The translations under genes and the position numbers were made by a program. The notes below the pieces were generated by a model. That model searched no databases and was not told the origin of the DNA. It worked only from the letters and a program-made list of their open reading frames with translations. A DNA stretch of 64,000 nt, from contig NZ_CP113529.1 of assembly GCF_026723865.1 (NCBI RefSeq), positions 3,162,001 through 3,226,000 on the forward strand, in the 5' to 3' direction. This DNA is from Mycobacterium sp. Aquia_216. GTDB lineage: Bacteria; Actinomycetota; Actinomycetes; Mycobacteriales; Mycobacteriaceae. This document shows positions 7,548 to 15,535 of the stretch, one piece after another; position 1 is the stretch's first letter; every line of letters starts with the position of its first letter.

Positions 7548-7991
7548 TCAAGCTTTGGGCCGTGCCATGGCGGAGTCGGCGGCCGCCCAGTCCGTCGATA
7601 CCTTGCGGTGCTTGAGCAGCCAGGTGGCACCGTCGGGCACCAGGGTGTCGCGATAGCGGCCGAAGTGGTCGAGCCCGATATGGGTGACCACGATGAAGTA
7701 GGAGGAGACCTGCGCCGCGTCGGGAGTCAACGAGGTGAACAGGATGTTGGCGACGTTGTGCCGAACGACCGGTTTGACCTCCGCGTCGACCGCGATCTTC
7801 CCGGTGACACCGCCGAGGAACGCCATGATCTCGGCTCGACCGCGCAGTGGCGCGGCGCCGCGAACCTCGAGAACGCCGTCCGCGCAGAACGTCTCGGCCA
7901 GCCCGTCGAGCCGGCCGGCATCGCCCGACCAGTTGTATCGGGCGAGCGTATCGCGGATCTGCTCACGGGCCACCAGCTCCCAGATCTCCAT
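7548..7991 (-). CDS. SnoaL-like / NTF2-fold protein
   Basis: 147 residues of the small cone-shaped NTF2 fold: ELVAREQIRDTLARYNW at the N-terminus, then FCADGVLEVRG, a central VRHNVANILF strand and the C-terminal WLLKHRKVSTDW strand. Members include ketosteroid isomerases, hydratases and dioxygenase small subunits, so it could act on the ring-degradation intermediates of this region, but no catalytic dyad can be assigned. The ATG at 7991 has a good ribosome binding site (GAGGAG, eight bases upstream). It is a separate unit, codirectional with the HsaD-like gene. Confidence 0.75.
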   Translation of the reverse strand: MEIWELVAREQIRDTLARYNWSGDAGRLDGLAETFCADGVLEVRGAAPLRGRAEIMAFLGGVTGKIAVDAEVKPVVRHNVANILFTSLTPDAAQVSSYFIVVTHIGLDHFGRYRDTLVPDGATWLLKHRKVSTDWAAADSAMARPKA

Positions 7992-8079
7992 CGCCGTGAC
8001 TCCTCACCCGACCGCAGGTACCGCGTATCGCCTAGCACCTTAGTCAGGCGGACCGGGTGCATGGATAACGCTCGTGCGC

Positions 8080-8262
8080 TTACTTGACGACGCGGGGCCG
8101 GAAGCGCTGTAGGGGCTGGGGTGTGACCCCGTTCAGGTCGAAGACGGCTATCACTGCCCGCAGTAGAGCGGGGGACCAATCGTCGAGTGGGTGGGCGTCT
8201 ATCCGCGCGAGCACTTCACGACGGAGGTATTCGATGTTCATCGGGGGCTGCTGATCGGTCAT
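8080..8262 (-). CDS. Small conserved-looking protein, 60 residues
   Basis: Predicted soluble, helix-rich and acidic in the middle (MNIEYLRREVLARIDAHPL, then LLRAVIAVFDLNGV). Composition is protein-like and it is divergent from the PPOX-family gene. No domain recognised; no cysteine cluster or signal peptide. The start could be the second methionine (MNIEYL). I favour a real gene because neither opposite-strand frame looks better. Confidence 0.5.
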   Translation of the reverse strand: MTDQQPPMNIEYLRREVLARIDAHPLDDWSPALLRAVIAVFDLNGVTPQPLQRFRPRVVK

Positions 8263-8437
8263 GGCCGCGCTTCCGGCTCTGGGTCCTGGGGCAGGTGTTC
8301 AGGTCGTCCTTGACGTTAGGGCTGCCGCGCCGCCGATGTATAGGCAACTTGTCAGATTCAAATCTCTCTCAAGTAATAGCGCCCACGCCGGCGTGCTGAC
8401 CGGGAATGAATTGTGGCGCCACGCGGTAGAACAACGC

Positions 8438-8863
8438 ATGGAACTCAACGACGCCGCACGAAACTTCCTCGGCAAGGGCGTAGACGCCACCCTGGTCACC
8501 ATCAATCCCGACGGTAGCCCCCAGGTCAGCCTGGTCTGGGTTGCGTTGCAGTCGACGCCGGACGGCGACGAGCTGGTCAGCGCGCACCTGGCCGACTACA
8601 AAAAGCTGCGCAACATCCGCAAGGACCCGCGGGTCGCCGTCACGATCGTGGCGGTGGACGACCAGGGGGTACGGCCGCGGCCGTACCTGTCCATCAACGG
8701 GACCGCGCGGATCGTCGAAGGCGGTGCCCCCGAGCTGCTCAAGGAGCTCCACTCGGTCCTCGGCGACCCGAACGTGAAGTTCCCGCCCGACGACGCGCCG
8801 TCGGGATACCTCAACCGCATTCGCATCGAAAAGGTCGGCGGCTTCGGCCCCTGGGCGGCCTGA
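8438..8863 (+). CDS. Pyridoxamine-5'-phosphate-oxidase-like (split-barrel FMN/F420) protein
   Basis: 141 residues with the split beta-barrel pattern of mycobacterial PPOX-class enzymes: DATLVTINPDGSPQVSLVW, then DYKKLRNIRKDPRVAVTIV and a C-terminal IEKVGGFGPW. Such proteins bind FMN or F420 and carry out reductions, or in some cases act in heme or biliverdin metabolism. ATG at 8438 fits the family N-terminus (MELNDAAR); the open frame continues upstream but with non-protein-like sequence. Cofactor choice is uncertain. Confidence 0.8.
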   Translation: MELNDAARNFLGKGVDATLVTINPDGSPQVSLVWVALQSTPDGDELVSAHLADYKKLRNIRKDPRVAVTIVAVDDQGVRPRPYLSINGTARIVEGGAPELLKELHSVLGDPNVKFPPDDAPSGYLNRIRIEKVGGFGPWAA

Positions 8864-9212
8864 CCCGAACTTCGCCACTTCCGCTATCCGAGTAGCGCAA
8901 CAGAGCGGGTCGATGAAACCCGGCGATGACGGCAAGCATCTGCGGACCTGTCCGCTGTGAAGCCATGTGCGGCTTGGAGATTCATGTCGCAGCCGGCAGT
9001 GTCACCGGCATTCGTGACGCCGTATGCAGCCGTGGCATCGCTGCCCGAAGGGCGTCTCCGACGGAGATCAAAGTGCGATTCGAAGCCGTGCCGGCCATCT
9101 GACTCGTGGCGTGGGTCGGTTCACGCTCGCCCTGGTTGCTGAACCGTCGAGGGCGCGTCGACGTGCCATAGGCGAGTTCGCATGTCGTCTCGCTGGGGAA
9201 GGGGGAGAAGTC
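8864..9212. other. About 350 bases with no recognisable gene
   Basis: Between the PPOX-like gene and the methyltransferase-like gene. It holds only a 45-codon open frame (8965-9102) without a ribosome binding site or recognisable motif. No RNA structure or repeat stands out. A ribosome binding site for the next gene (GGGGGAG) begins at 9201. Confidence 0.5.
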
Positions 9213-9716
9213 GTGTACTACTACCTGTTTATCGCGATCATCGGCGTTGAACGCCTGATCGGTCTCGTGTTCGCGCATCGCAACGCTCAATGGTCGATCG
9301 CGCACGGGGGCAAGGAACTCGGCACCGACCATTACCCGGCAATGGTCAGCGTGCATGCGTTGCTGCTGATGTCTTGTCCGGTGGAAGTCTGGGCCCTGGG
9401 ACGACCGTTCATTCCCTGGCTGGGATGGCCGATGGTTGCCGTCGTCGTACTCAGCTGCGTTGTCCGCTGGCGCTGTGCGGCGGCCTTGGGCAAGCGCTGG
9501 AATCCGCGACTCATCGTGATCCCGGATGCGCCGCTGGTTCGGCACGGCCCGTATCGATGGGTGCGGCACCCCGACTACATCGCGGTGGTGGCGGAGGTGG
9601 CGGCGCTGCCGCTGATCCATTCGGCGTGGCTGACCGCGATCGCGTTCACCTTCGCCAACGCGTTGGTGCTCTACGAGCGGATCCGTCTGGAGAACGCCGC
9701 ACTGGCCTATGTCTGA
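9213..9716 (+). CDS. Isoprenylcysteine-carboxyl-methyltransferase-family membrane protein
   Basis: 167 residues, GTG start with GGGGGAG six bases upstream. There are about four hydrophobic segments (near 2-15, 43-62, 66-86 and 125-150). The C-terminal half carries the family motif: GPYRWVRHPDY, then a Glu (VVAEVAALP) and a terminal Glu (RLENAAL), which bind S-adenosylmethionine. In actinobacteria such proteins often accompany type III polyketide synthases; none is present here, so the methyl acceptor is unknown. It ends five bases before the convergent SDR. Confidence 0.8.
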   Translation: MYYYLFIAIIGVERLIGLVFAHRNAQWSIAHGGKELGTDHYPAMVSVHALLLMSCPVEVWALGRPFIPWLGWPMVAVVVLSCVVRWRCAAALGKRWNPRLIVIPDAPLVRHGPYRWVRHPDYIAVVAEVAALPLIHSAWLTAIAFTFANALVLYERIRLENAALAYV

Positions 9717-9720
9717 GCGG

Positions 9721-10572
9721 CTAAGGCGCGAGGGGCCGGTTCGTCCACTCCCGGTCGGCTCGCCGCGACGAGCGAAACCATCCGCCCGCCGCGCCGGTGC
9801 CGCCGTCGGTCGGGATGGTGTGGCCCGTGACGAAGGCCGACAGGTCCGACGCCAAAAACAGGATCACGCGAGCCTGGTCCTCGGGCACCCCCATCCGTCC
9901 GGCCGGAACCCACTGCGGCCACTGCGCCTGTTCCTCGGCTGACAACCACTGCGCGTAGGGCACCTGCAGCGATTCGGTGACGTCGGGGCCGATCGCGTTG
10001 ACTCGGACGCCGTCACGGCCCACCTGAACCGCAAGGCTGCGGGTGAAATGAATGACGGCAGCCTTGAAGGCGGCATAGACCGGATCCTCGGGGTAGCCGC
10101 GCAACCCTTCGACGGAGGAGACGTTGACGATCGAGCCGCGATGTTGGTCGATCATCGCGGGCAGAAACGCGCGAGTGACCAGGAAGACGTGGTGCAAGTT
10201 GATCCGGTAGAGCTCGTCCCAGAACTGCGGGTCGGTGTCGACGAAATTGCCCGGATGACGCAGCCAGTGACCGACGTTGTTGACCAACACGTCGATTCGG
10301 CCGAACCGGTCCAGCACCGATCGCGCGAGGGCGGCGACCTGATCGACGTCTCGCACGTCGGTGACAATCGGCTGGGCCGACCCGCCCGACGCCGTGATCT
10401 CAGCGGCTGTTCGTCCCGCGAGCTCGGCATCGATGTCGGCGATGACCACTTCGGCGCCGTGTTGGGCGAATAACTGCGCAGTTGCCGCGCCGATGCCGCC
10501 ACCGCCACCCGTCACCACCGCGACCCGCTCGGCCAGCATCGCGCCGGCCTGAGTTGCGTGCTCCATACTCAC
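9721..10572 (-). CDS. Short-chain dehydrogenase/reductase
   Basis: 283 residues of a classical SDR: cofactor loop TGGGGGIG near 20-27, DVLVNNVG, and the catalytic Ser (NVSSVEG), Tyr and Lys (VYAAFKAA). It ends with GHTIPTDGGTGAAGG, typical of family members acting on alcohol or ketone substrates; the Asp after strand 2 (VVIADID) favours NAD(H). The GTG at 10572 or the ATG two codons later could be the start. It is convergent with the preceding membrane protein. Substrate unknown. Confidence 0.85.
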   Translation of the reverse strand: MSMEHATQAGAMLAERVAVVTGGGGGIGAATAQLFAQHGAEVVIADIDAELAGRTAAEITASGGSAQPIVTDVRDVDQVAALARSVLDRFGRIDVLVNNVGHWLRHPGNFVDTDPQFWDELYRINLHHVFLVTRAFLPAMIDQHRGSIVNVSSVEGLRGYPEDPVYAAFKAAVIHFTRSLAVQVGRDGVRVNAIGPDVTESLQVPYAQWLSAEEQAQWPQWVPAGRMGVPEDQARVILFLASDLSAFVTGHTIPTDGGTGAAGGWFRSSRRADREWTNRPLAP

Positions 10573-10678
10573 ATCTTCGGGTACTCGCCGAGATCGATTC
10601 GCATCGAGGTCGGCCGATCACGAAATATGTTGGGCTGCAGTGTATTCAGTGGACAAGGTGGTTAACGCCACGGAATTA

Positions 10679-10891
10679 CTATCGCTGGGGTTCGTCGTAT
10701 TCCGGCTCGGTGGAGACCGTCTCCTGCTGCTCTCGCCAGTCGGAATCCGTTGCCTCCAAGGGAACCTCGATGTCGGCTTGAAAATCCGTCGCATCGTCCT
10801 CACCGGACCGCGAGTCGCTGATCGCGCGTTGTTGCTCAACGGCATCGGCCAGGGGAACGTCGTCGGGGAACGAGCCACCGTTTTCGTCCAT
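10679..10891 (-). CDS. Small acidic protein, 70 residues
   Basis: Strongly acidic, with VPLADAVEQQR, then VPLEATDSDW and a Glu/Asp-rich tail. Repeated ADAVEQQR / PLEATDSDW-type phrases are, from memory, common in small mycobacterial proteins, which supports this frame over a longer but less protein-like frame on the other strand. It lies upstream of, and divergent from, the FHA/ABC transporter. Function unknown; probably intrinsically disordered. Confidence 0.6.
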   Translation of the reverse strand: MDENGGSFPDDVPLADAVEQQRAISDSRSGEDDATDFQADIEVPLEATDSDWREQQETVSTEPEYDEPQR

Positions 10892-11028
10892 GCGAGCGGG
10901 GTTACCCCCGACATGGCGATCAAAACCGCTTCGAATGGTCCGCGTCTTCGTTCGTTAACACGACACAGCGGGTAATCCGTACCGGTGACAGTGCCCCGGA
11001 TCCGATCCGACGCCGATACAGTGGCCTC

Positions 11029-13737
11029 GTGAGCCGACCAGCCCCGCCTGTGCTGACCGTGCGGTACGAGGGATCCGAACGGACCTTTGCACCCGGTAAC
11101 GATGTGGTCATCGGGCGTGACTTGCGGGCAGACGTCCGTGTCGCGCATCCGCTGATCTCCCGCATCCACCTGGTGTTGCGCTTTGATCAGGGCCGGTGGG
11201 TCGCCATCGACAACGGCAGCCTCAATGGTCTGTACGTCAACAACCGCCGGGTACCGGCCGTCGACATCCAGGACGGCCAGCGGATCAATATCGGTAACCC
11301 GGACGGGCCGGCGTTGACCTTCGAGGTCGGTCGTCATCGGGGTTCGGCCGGGACCCCGCCGCTGACGACGTCGATCCCGATTTCCACCGCATCGCCCGAT
11401 CCACGGTTGGCGCAGGGACGTCCGCCGACCGGCTCGGTATGGCCTCCCCAGCCGCCGGTGAGCCCATCGCGACCGATGCCGTCGTATTCACCGAGTGCGC
11501 CCCAATCCGGCCCACCGTCGGGGCCACTGCCGACCTATCCGACGGGATCGCAGCCGCCCCATCTGACGGGATCGCAGCCGAGCCATCCGACCGGGTCGCA
11601 CCCGCAGCACCCGACCGCGCCGCCACCGGCGGGACCGAGCAGCGGCCCGGTGTCGACGCCGCACATTTACCGGGCCCAGCCCGTACCGGTTTCCCCGGCT
11701 GCGCTCGCGGATCCGCCGACCGCCATGACGGGCCGCGTCAGTGGCGACGCCTCGAACCTCGCGACATCGATGATGAAGATTCTGCGGCCGGGCAGGGCGG
11801 ACGCCGACGCACCGGGCGCGATCAAAATCGGCCGGGCCAACGACAACGACATCGTCATTCCCGAGGTGCTGGCGTCGCGCCACCACGCCACCCTGATCCC
11901 GACGCCGGACGGCACGGAAATTCATGACAACCGCAGCATCAACGGCACTTTCGTCAACGGTGCCCGCGTCGACTCGGCGCTCCTGACGGACGGTGACGTC
12001 GTCACGATCGGCAACATCGACCTCGTGTTCGCCGGCGGCACGCTGGCCCGCCGTGATGCCGACACCGCGGCGCAGACTCGGCTCGGTGGTCTGGACGTGC
12101 GCGGGGTGACGTGGACGATCGAAAACAACAAGACCCTGCTGGACGACATCTCGTTGAGCGCCAGTCCCGGAACGCTCACGGCGGTGATCGGTCCGTCCGG
12201 CGCAGGCAAGTCGACGTTCGCCCGGCTGGTGGCCGGCTATACCCACCCCACCAAGGGCACGGTGACGTTCGAGGGCCACAACGTCCACGCCGAATACGCC
12301 TCGTTGCGCAGCAGGATCGGGATGGTCCCACAGGACGACGTCGTCCATGGTCAGCTCACCGTCGAACAGGCGCTGGGGTACGCCGCCGAACTGCGGCTGC
12401 CGCCGGACACCACCAAGGATGACCGCGAGCAAGTGGTCGCCCGGGTGCTCGAAGAGCTGGAGATGACCCAGCATTTACAGACCCGGGTAGACAAGCTCTC
12501 CGGCGGCCAGCGCAAGCGGGCGTCGGTGGCACTGGAGCTGCTGACCGGGCCGTCGCTGCTGATCCTCGACGAGCCGACGTCCGGTCTGGACCCGGCGCTG
12601 GACCGACAGGTCATGACCATGCTGCGGCAGCTGGCCGACGCCGGTCGCGTCGTGCTCGTGGTCACCCACTCGTTGACCTACCTGGACGTCTGCGACCAGG
12701 TTTTGTTGTTGGCTCCCGGCGGCAAGACGGCGTTCTGCGGGCCGCCGGCCCAGATCGGCGCCGCCATGGGCACGACCAACTGGGCCGACATCTTCAGTTC
12801 GGTCGCGGGGGATCCCGAGGGAGCCAAGGCCCAGTACCTAGCGCGGACCGGTCCGCAGCCGCCGCCACCGCCGGCGGAGAAGCCGGCCGAGATCGGCGAT
12901 CCGTCCCACACCAGCCTGCTGCGGCAGTTTTCCACCATCGCCCGACGCCAGGTTCGGTTGATCGTCTCCGACCGAGGCTATTTCGTCTTCCTGGCACTGT
13001 TGCCGTTCATCATGGGTTCGCTGTCGATGTCCGTGCCGGGGGACGTGGGCTTCGGCACGCCGAATCCGATGGGCTCTGCGCCCAATGAGCCGGGGCAGAT
13101 TCTGGTGCTGCTCAATGTCGGTGCGGTGTTCATGGGGACCGCGTTGACGATCCGAGATCTTATCGGCGAGCGCGCCATCTTCTTGCGAGAGCAGGCGGTC
13201 GGCCTCTCCACATCGGCGTACCTGTTGGCGAAGGTCTGCGTCTATACCGTGTTCGCGGTCGTGCAGTCGGGCATCGTCACCGTCATCACGCTGCTGGGCA
13301 AGGGCGGACCGACACGGGGCGCCGCGGCGTTGGGGCAGGCTCCGCTGGAGCTTTTCGTCGATGTCGCCGCGACGACCGTCGCCTCGGCGATGCTCGGGCT
13401 GTTGTTGTCGTCGGTGGCGAAGTCCAACGACCAGATCATGCCCCTGCTGGTGGTCGCGGTCATGTCGCAACTAGTGTTCTCCGGCGGCATGATTCCGGTC
13501 ACCGGGCGCATGGGGCTGGACCAGATGTCCTGGGCAACCCCGGCGAGATGGGGGTTTGCGGCATCGGCGTCCACCGCCGACCTCAACCAGTTGGTGCCAG
13601 GCCCGGTGTCGCCGAAGGACTCCCATTGGCGTCACACGGCCAGCGCGTGGTGGTTGGACACCGGCATGCTGGTCGTACTCTGCATCGCTTACCTGACCTT
13701 TGTGCGCTGGAAGATTCGCCTCAAAGGCGGGCGCTGA
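11029..13737 (+). CDS. FHA-domain ABC exporter (Rv1747-type, ATPase and permease in one chain)
   Basis: 902 residues, GTG start. FHA domain 1 is near 22-80 (VVIGRDLRADV, SRIHLVL, NGLYVNN). A Pro/Ser/Gly linker follows (about 105-235), then FHA domain 2 near 262-320 (IKIGRANDND, SRHHATL, SINGTFVNG). The ABC ATPase has Walker A GPSGAGKST near 388, signature LSGGQRKR near 489 and Walker B LLILDEPTSGLDP near 510. The ABC2-type membrane domain runs from about 645 with some six helices. In M. tuberculosis Rv1747 is phosphorylated by PknF and its FHA domains bind phosphothreonines; it is implicated in exporting cell-envelope lipid. No pknF gene lies beside it here. Confidence 0.93.
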   Translation: MSRPAPPVLTVRYEGSERTFAPGNDVVIGRDLRADVRVAHPLISRIHLVLRFDQGRWVAIDNGSLNGLYVNNRRVPAVDIQDGQRINIGNPDGPALTFEVGRHRGSAGTPPLTTSIPISTASPDPRLAQGRPPTGSVWPPQPPVSPSRPMPSYSPSAPQSGPPSGPLPTYPTGSQPPHLTGSQPSHPTGSHPQHPTAPPPAGPSSGPVSTPHIYRAQPVPVSPAALADPPTAMTGRVSGDASNLATSMMKILRPGRADADAPGAIKIGRANDNDIVIPEVLASRHHATLIPTPDGTEIHDNRSINGTFVNGARVDSALLTDGDVVTIGNIDLVFAGGTLARRDADTAAQTRLGGLDVRGVTWTIENNKTLLDDISLSASPGTLTAVIGPSGAGKSTFARLVAGYTHPTKGTVTFEGHNVHAEYASLRSRIGMVPQDDVVHGQLTVEQALGYAAELRLPPDTTKDDREQVVARVLEELEMTQHLQTRVDKLSGGQRKRASVALELLTGPSLLILDEPTSGLDPALDRQVMTMLRQLADAGRVVLVVTHSLTYLDVCDQVLLLAPGGKTAFCGPPAQIGAAMGTTNWADIFSSVAGDPEGAKAQYLARTGPQPPPPPAEKPAEIGDPSHTSLLRQFSTIARRQVRLIVSDRGYFVFLALLPFIMGSLSMSVPGDVGFGTPNPMGSAPNEPGQILVLLNVGAVFMGTALTIRDLIGERAIFLREQAVGLSTSAYLLAKVCVYTVFAVVQSGIVTVITLLGKGGPTRGAAALGQAPLELFVDVAATTVASAMLGLLLSSVAKSNDQIMPLLVVAVMSQLVFSGGMIPVTGRMGLDQMSWATPARWGFAASASTADLNQLVPGPVSPKDSHWRHTASAWWLDTGMLVVLCIAYLTFVRWKIRLKGGR
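11539..11610 (+). repeat. Three 24-bp tandem repeats inside the FHA linker
   Basis: Units at 11539-11562, 11563-11586 and 11587-11610 encode PTGSQPPH, LTGSQPSH and PTGSHPQH in the linker between the two FHA domains. The periodic Thr within a Pro/Ser-rich flexible stretch resembles the phospho-acceptor region of Rv1747. Copy number may vary between strains. Confidence 0.8.
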
Positions 13738-13750
13738 GCACTCGACAGTG

Positions 13751-13765
13751 GGGGTCAGCGACCCC
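13751..13765. terminator. Stem-loop GGGGTC-AGC-GACCCC between convergent genes
   Basis: A perfect six-base GC stem with a three-base loop, 14 bases after the transporter stop and 12 bases before the end of the convergent small gene. It lacks a T-run, as many mycobacterial terminators do. A bidirectional role is inferred from position only. Confidence 0.45.
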
Positions 13766-13776
13766 GAGTGGGTGGC

Positions 13777-13944
13777 CTAGGCCCCCTTGCGGACTACCTG
13801 CTCGGCCGCGGCGTGCATCCGGTCGGACAGTCGCAGGAGATCGTGTTCGCCGACCCCGTGGGGCAGGGTGTACGCGAGCTGACGCAATTCGACGGCATAG
13901 TTGCGTAACTCCTGGCGGAGACGCGTCTCGATGGTGGGCATCAT
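13777..13944 (-). CDS. Small helical protein, 55 residues
   Basis: Starts at one of two adjacent ATGs (13944 or 13941) preceded by GGGAG; the second gives better spacing. The sequence is amphipathic and charged (RLRQELRNYAVELRQLAYT, then LLRLSDRMHAAAEQVVRKG), suggesting a helical bundle or coiled coil. No cysteine, signal or known domain. It converges on the FHA/ABC gene across the stem-loop at 13751-13765. Confidence 0.55.
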   Translation of the reverse strand: MMPTIETRLRQELRNYAVELRQLAYTLPHGVGEHDLLRLSDRMHAAAEQVVRKGA

Positions 13945-14017
13945 TTCTCCCGAATTTTCGATCACCCAATTTCAAGATCATCGCAGCCCGGCGCCATTTC
14001 CGCGATGCGGCGGAGGG

Positions 14018-14047
14018 GTTTTAACGGGAGTTTGACAGCGTTTTAAC
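14018..14047. promoter_or_regulatory. Direct repeat GTTTTAAC x2, 22 bases apart
   Basis: GTTTTAAC occurs at 14018-14025 and 14040-14047, about two helical turns apart, AT-rich within a GC-rich 400-base non-coding gap. The spacing would place two protein molecules on one DNA face. It could serve the small leftward gene or the side-chain operon to the right. Confidence 0.3.
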
Positions 14048-14096
14048 AGGCCGAGTCGCTCGGTGGGAGCGGGCCAGGCGAACGTCTCGCCCGAAA

Positions 14097-14112
14097 GTTG
14101 GCTAGAGCCAAC
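14097..14112. promoter_or_regulatory. Inverted repeat GTTGGC-TAGA-GCCAAC
   Basis: A perfect six-base-arm repeat in the gap 13945-14353, about 240 bases before the first acyl-CoA dehydrogenase. It could be an operator or a stem-loop. The remainder of this roughly 400-base gap shows no gene. Confidence 0.4.
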
Positions 14113-14353
14113 GTCTTAACGTCCTCTCGGCTCCGTCGCAGCGGCCCGCGTCATGGCCGACATGACCCAACTCGATCCGCGCGGCGGCATCCGGCTGCTC
14201 GGTGACAATTCGACGCCGACACATCGATGACGCTGTCCGCGGGGCGTGCCAAGCGCGAGCGGTGCCGCGCGTAATCTCAGTGCGAAACGGCGGGGGAAAA
14301 CCTCGCAGCGGCGTTACGCTGACGCGGTTGGATGTAAGGGCAAAGGGGCCGGA

Positions 14354-15532
14354 ATGGATTTCGAACTCGACGCCGGCCAACGCGCGTGGCTGAGCGAGGT
14401 TCGCGAATTCCTTTCCGAAAACGTCACCGGCGAATTGCGAGCCGAGCTGGCCCAGCACGATCTCGAATTCCCCAACGGCGAAGTGGCCCGATTTCGCCGC
14501 AAGATCGGCGACAGGGGCTGGTTCGGGCTCAACTGGCCGCGCGAGTACGGAGGCCTCGGATTCGGCGCGGTGTATCAACACCTGTTGATGAGCGAGTTCG
14601 AGTACTGGGGCGTGCCCGGACCCGACCTCACGGTCACCTCGGTAGCGCCGATGATCATGCGGCACGGCACCGAGCAGAACAAGACCGAATGGCTCCCGCT
14701 GATCGCCAGAGGCGAAATGATCTGCGCTGTCGGCTATTCCGAGCCCGAAGCCGGAACGGATCTGGCCGGCCTGCGCACCCGTGCGACACGCGATGGCGAA
14801 TTCTGGGTGATCAACGGCAGCAAGATCTGGAACAGCGGGGCACAGCGTGCCACCCACGAGTGGCTGTGTGTGCGCACCGACCCGAACAGCGTTCGCCATC
14901 GCGGGATTTCGGTCATCATCGTGCCGATCGACAGCCCGGGCGTCGAAATCCGACCGCTGTACGCCTGGTCGGGCTATCGCACCAACGAGGTGCGTTTCGA
15001 TGACGTGCGGGTCCCCGTCGCGAATCTGGTAGGTGAGGCCGACCGCGGCTGGACCTACATCACCGGGGCGCTCGATCTGGAACGCGGTGCGCTGACCAAT
15101 GCCGGGGATCTGCGTCGCGCCGTCGACGAATTGCGGGAACTCGCCCGCAGTCCGCGCCGCGACGGTTCGGTGCCGGCTCACGACGCGGGCCTTCGCCGTC
15201 GCCTCGCATGGGCCGAAGCCGACGTCGAGGTCGCGACCCTGATGGGTTACGAGGCGGCCTCGATCCTGGATGGCGGCGTAATTCCCAGCGTGGAGGTCAG
15301 CGTCGAGAAGGTCTTCACCAGCGAGCTGCGCCAGCGCATCGCCGATCTGGCGCTCGATCTGCTCGGTCCGGACGGCCTACTGGCGCATCGCAGCGAAAAT
15401 GCACCTCTGGCAGGCAAATTCGAACGGCTGTACCGGACTGCCCCCTTGATGCGTTTCGGTGGGGGCACCAATGAGGTTCTGCGTGACGTCATCGGCCAGC
15501 GCGGCCACGGAATGCCTTCCTATGGACGGTGA
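14354..15532 (+). CDS. Acyl-CoA dehydrogenase subunit, FadE29 (ChsE2)-like
   Basis: 392 residues with the full acyl-CoA dehydrogenase layout: N-terminal helices (MDFELDAGQRAWLSEVREFL), middle beta domain with GYSEPEAGTDLAGL and INGSKIWNSGAQ, and a C-terminal helical domain with FGGGTNEVLRDVI, the segment around the FAD. ATG at 14354 follows AAAGGGG and gives the family N-terminus. The next gene starts four bases on and encodes a second, shorter dehydrogenase. This tandem pairing is the hallmark of the alpha2beta2 enzymes that desaturate shortened steroid side chains (ChsE1-ChsE2, ChsE4-ChsE5). Opens the 14.3-23.4 kb operon. Confidence 0.88.
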   Translation: MDFELDAGQRAWLSEVREFLSENVTGELRAELAQHDLEFPNGEVARFRRKIGDRGWFGLNWPREYGGLGFGAVYQHLLMSEFEYWGVPGPDLTVTSVAPMIMRHGTEQNKTEWLPLIARGEMICAVGYSEPEAGTDLAGLRTRATRDGEFWVINGSKIWNSGAQRATHEWLCVRTDPNSVRHRGISVIIVPIDSPGVEIRPLYAWSGYRTNEVRFDDVRVPVANLVGEADRGWTYITGALDLERGALTNAGDLRRAVDELRELARSPRRDGSVPAHDAGLRRRLAWAEADVEVATLMGYEAASILDGGVIPSVEVSVEKVFTSELRQRIADLALDLLGPDGLLAHRSENAPLAGKFERLYRTAPLMRFGGGTNEVLRDVIGQRGHGMPSYGR

Positions 15533-15535
15533 TGC

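Noticed and set aside
8413..8422. GTGGCGCCAC palindrome before the PPOX-like gene
   Set aside because: GC-rich 10-base palindromes are common in this genome and nothing else supports an operator.
8965..9102. 45-codon open frame in the gap after the PPOX-like gene
   Set aside because: No ribosome binding site and no similarity I can recognise; length is expected by chance in this composition.
10640..10975. 111-codon + strand frame opposite the small acidic protein
   Set aside because: Longer, but its composition is not protein-like; the minus-strand 70-residue frame carries phrases typical of small mycobacterial acidic proteins.
14102..15181. 359-codon minus-strand frame over the first acyl-CoA dehydrogenase
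   Set aside because: Antisense shadow; the + strand has all acyl-CoA dehydrogenase motifs.
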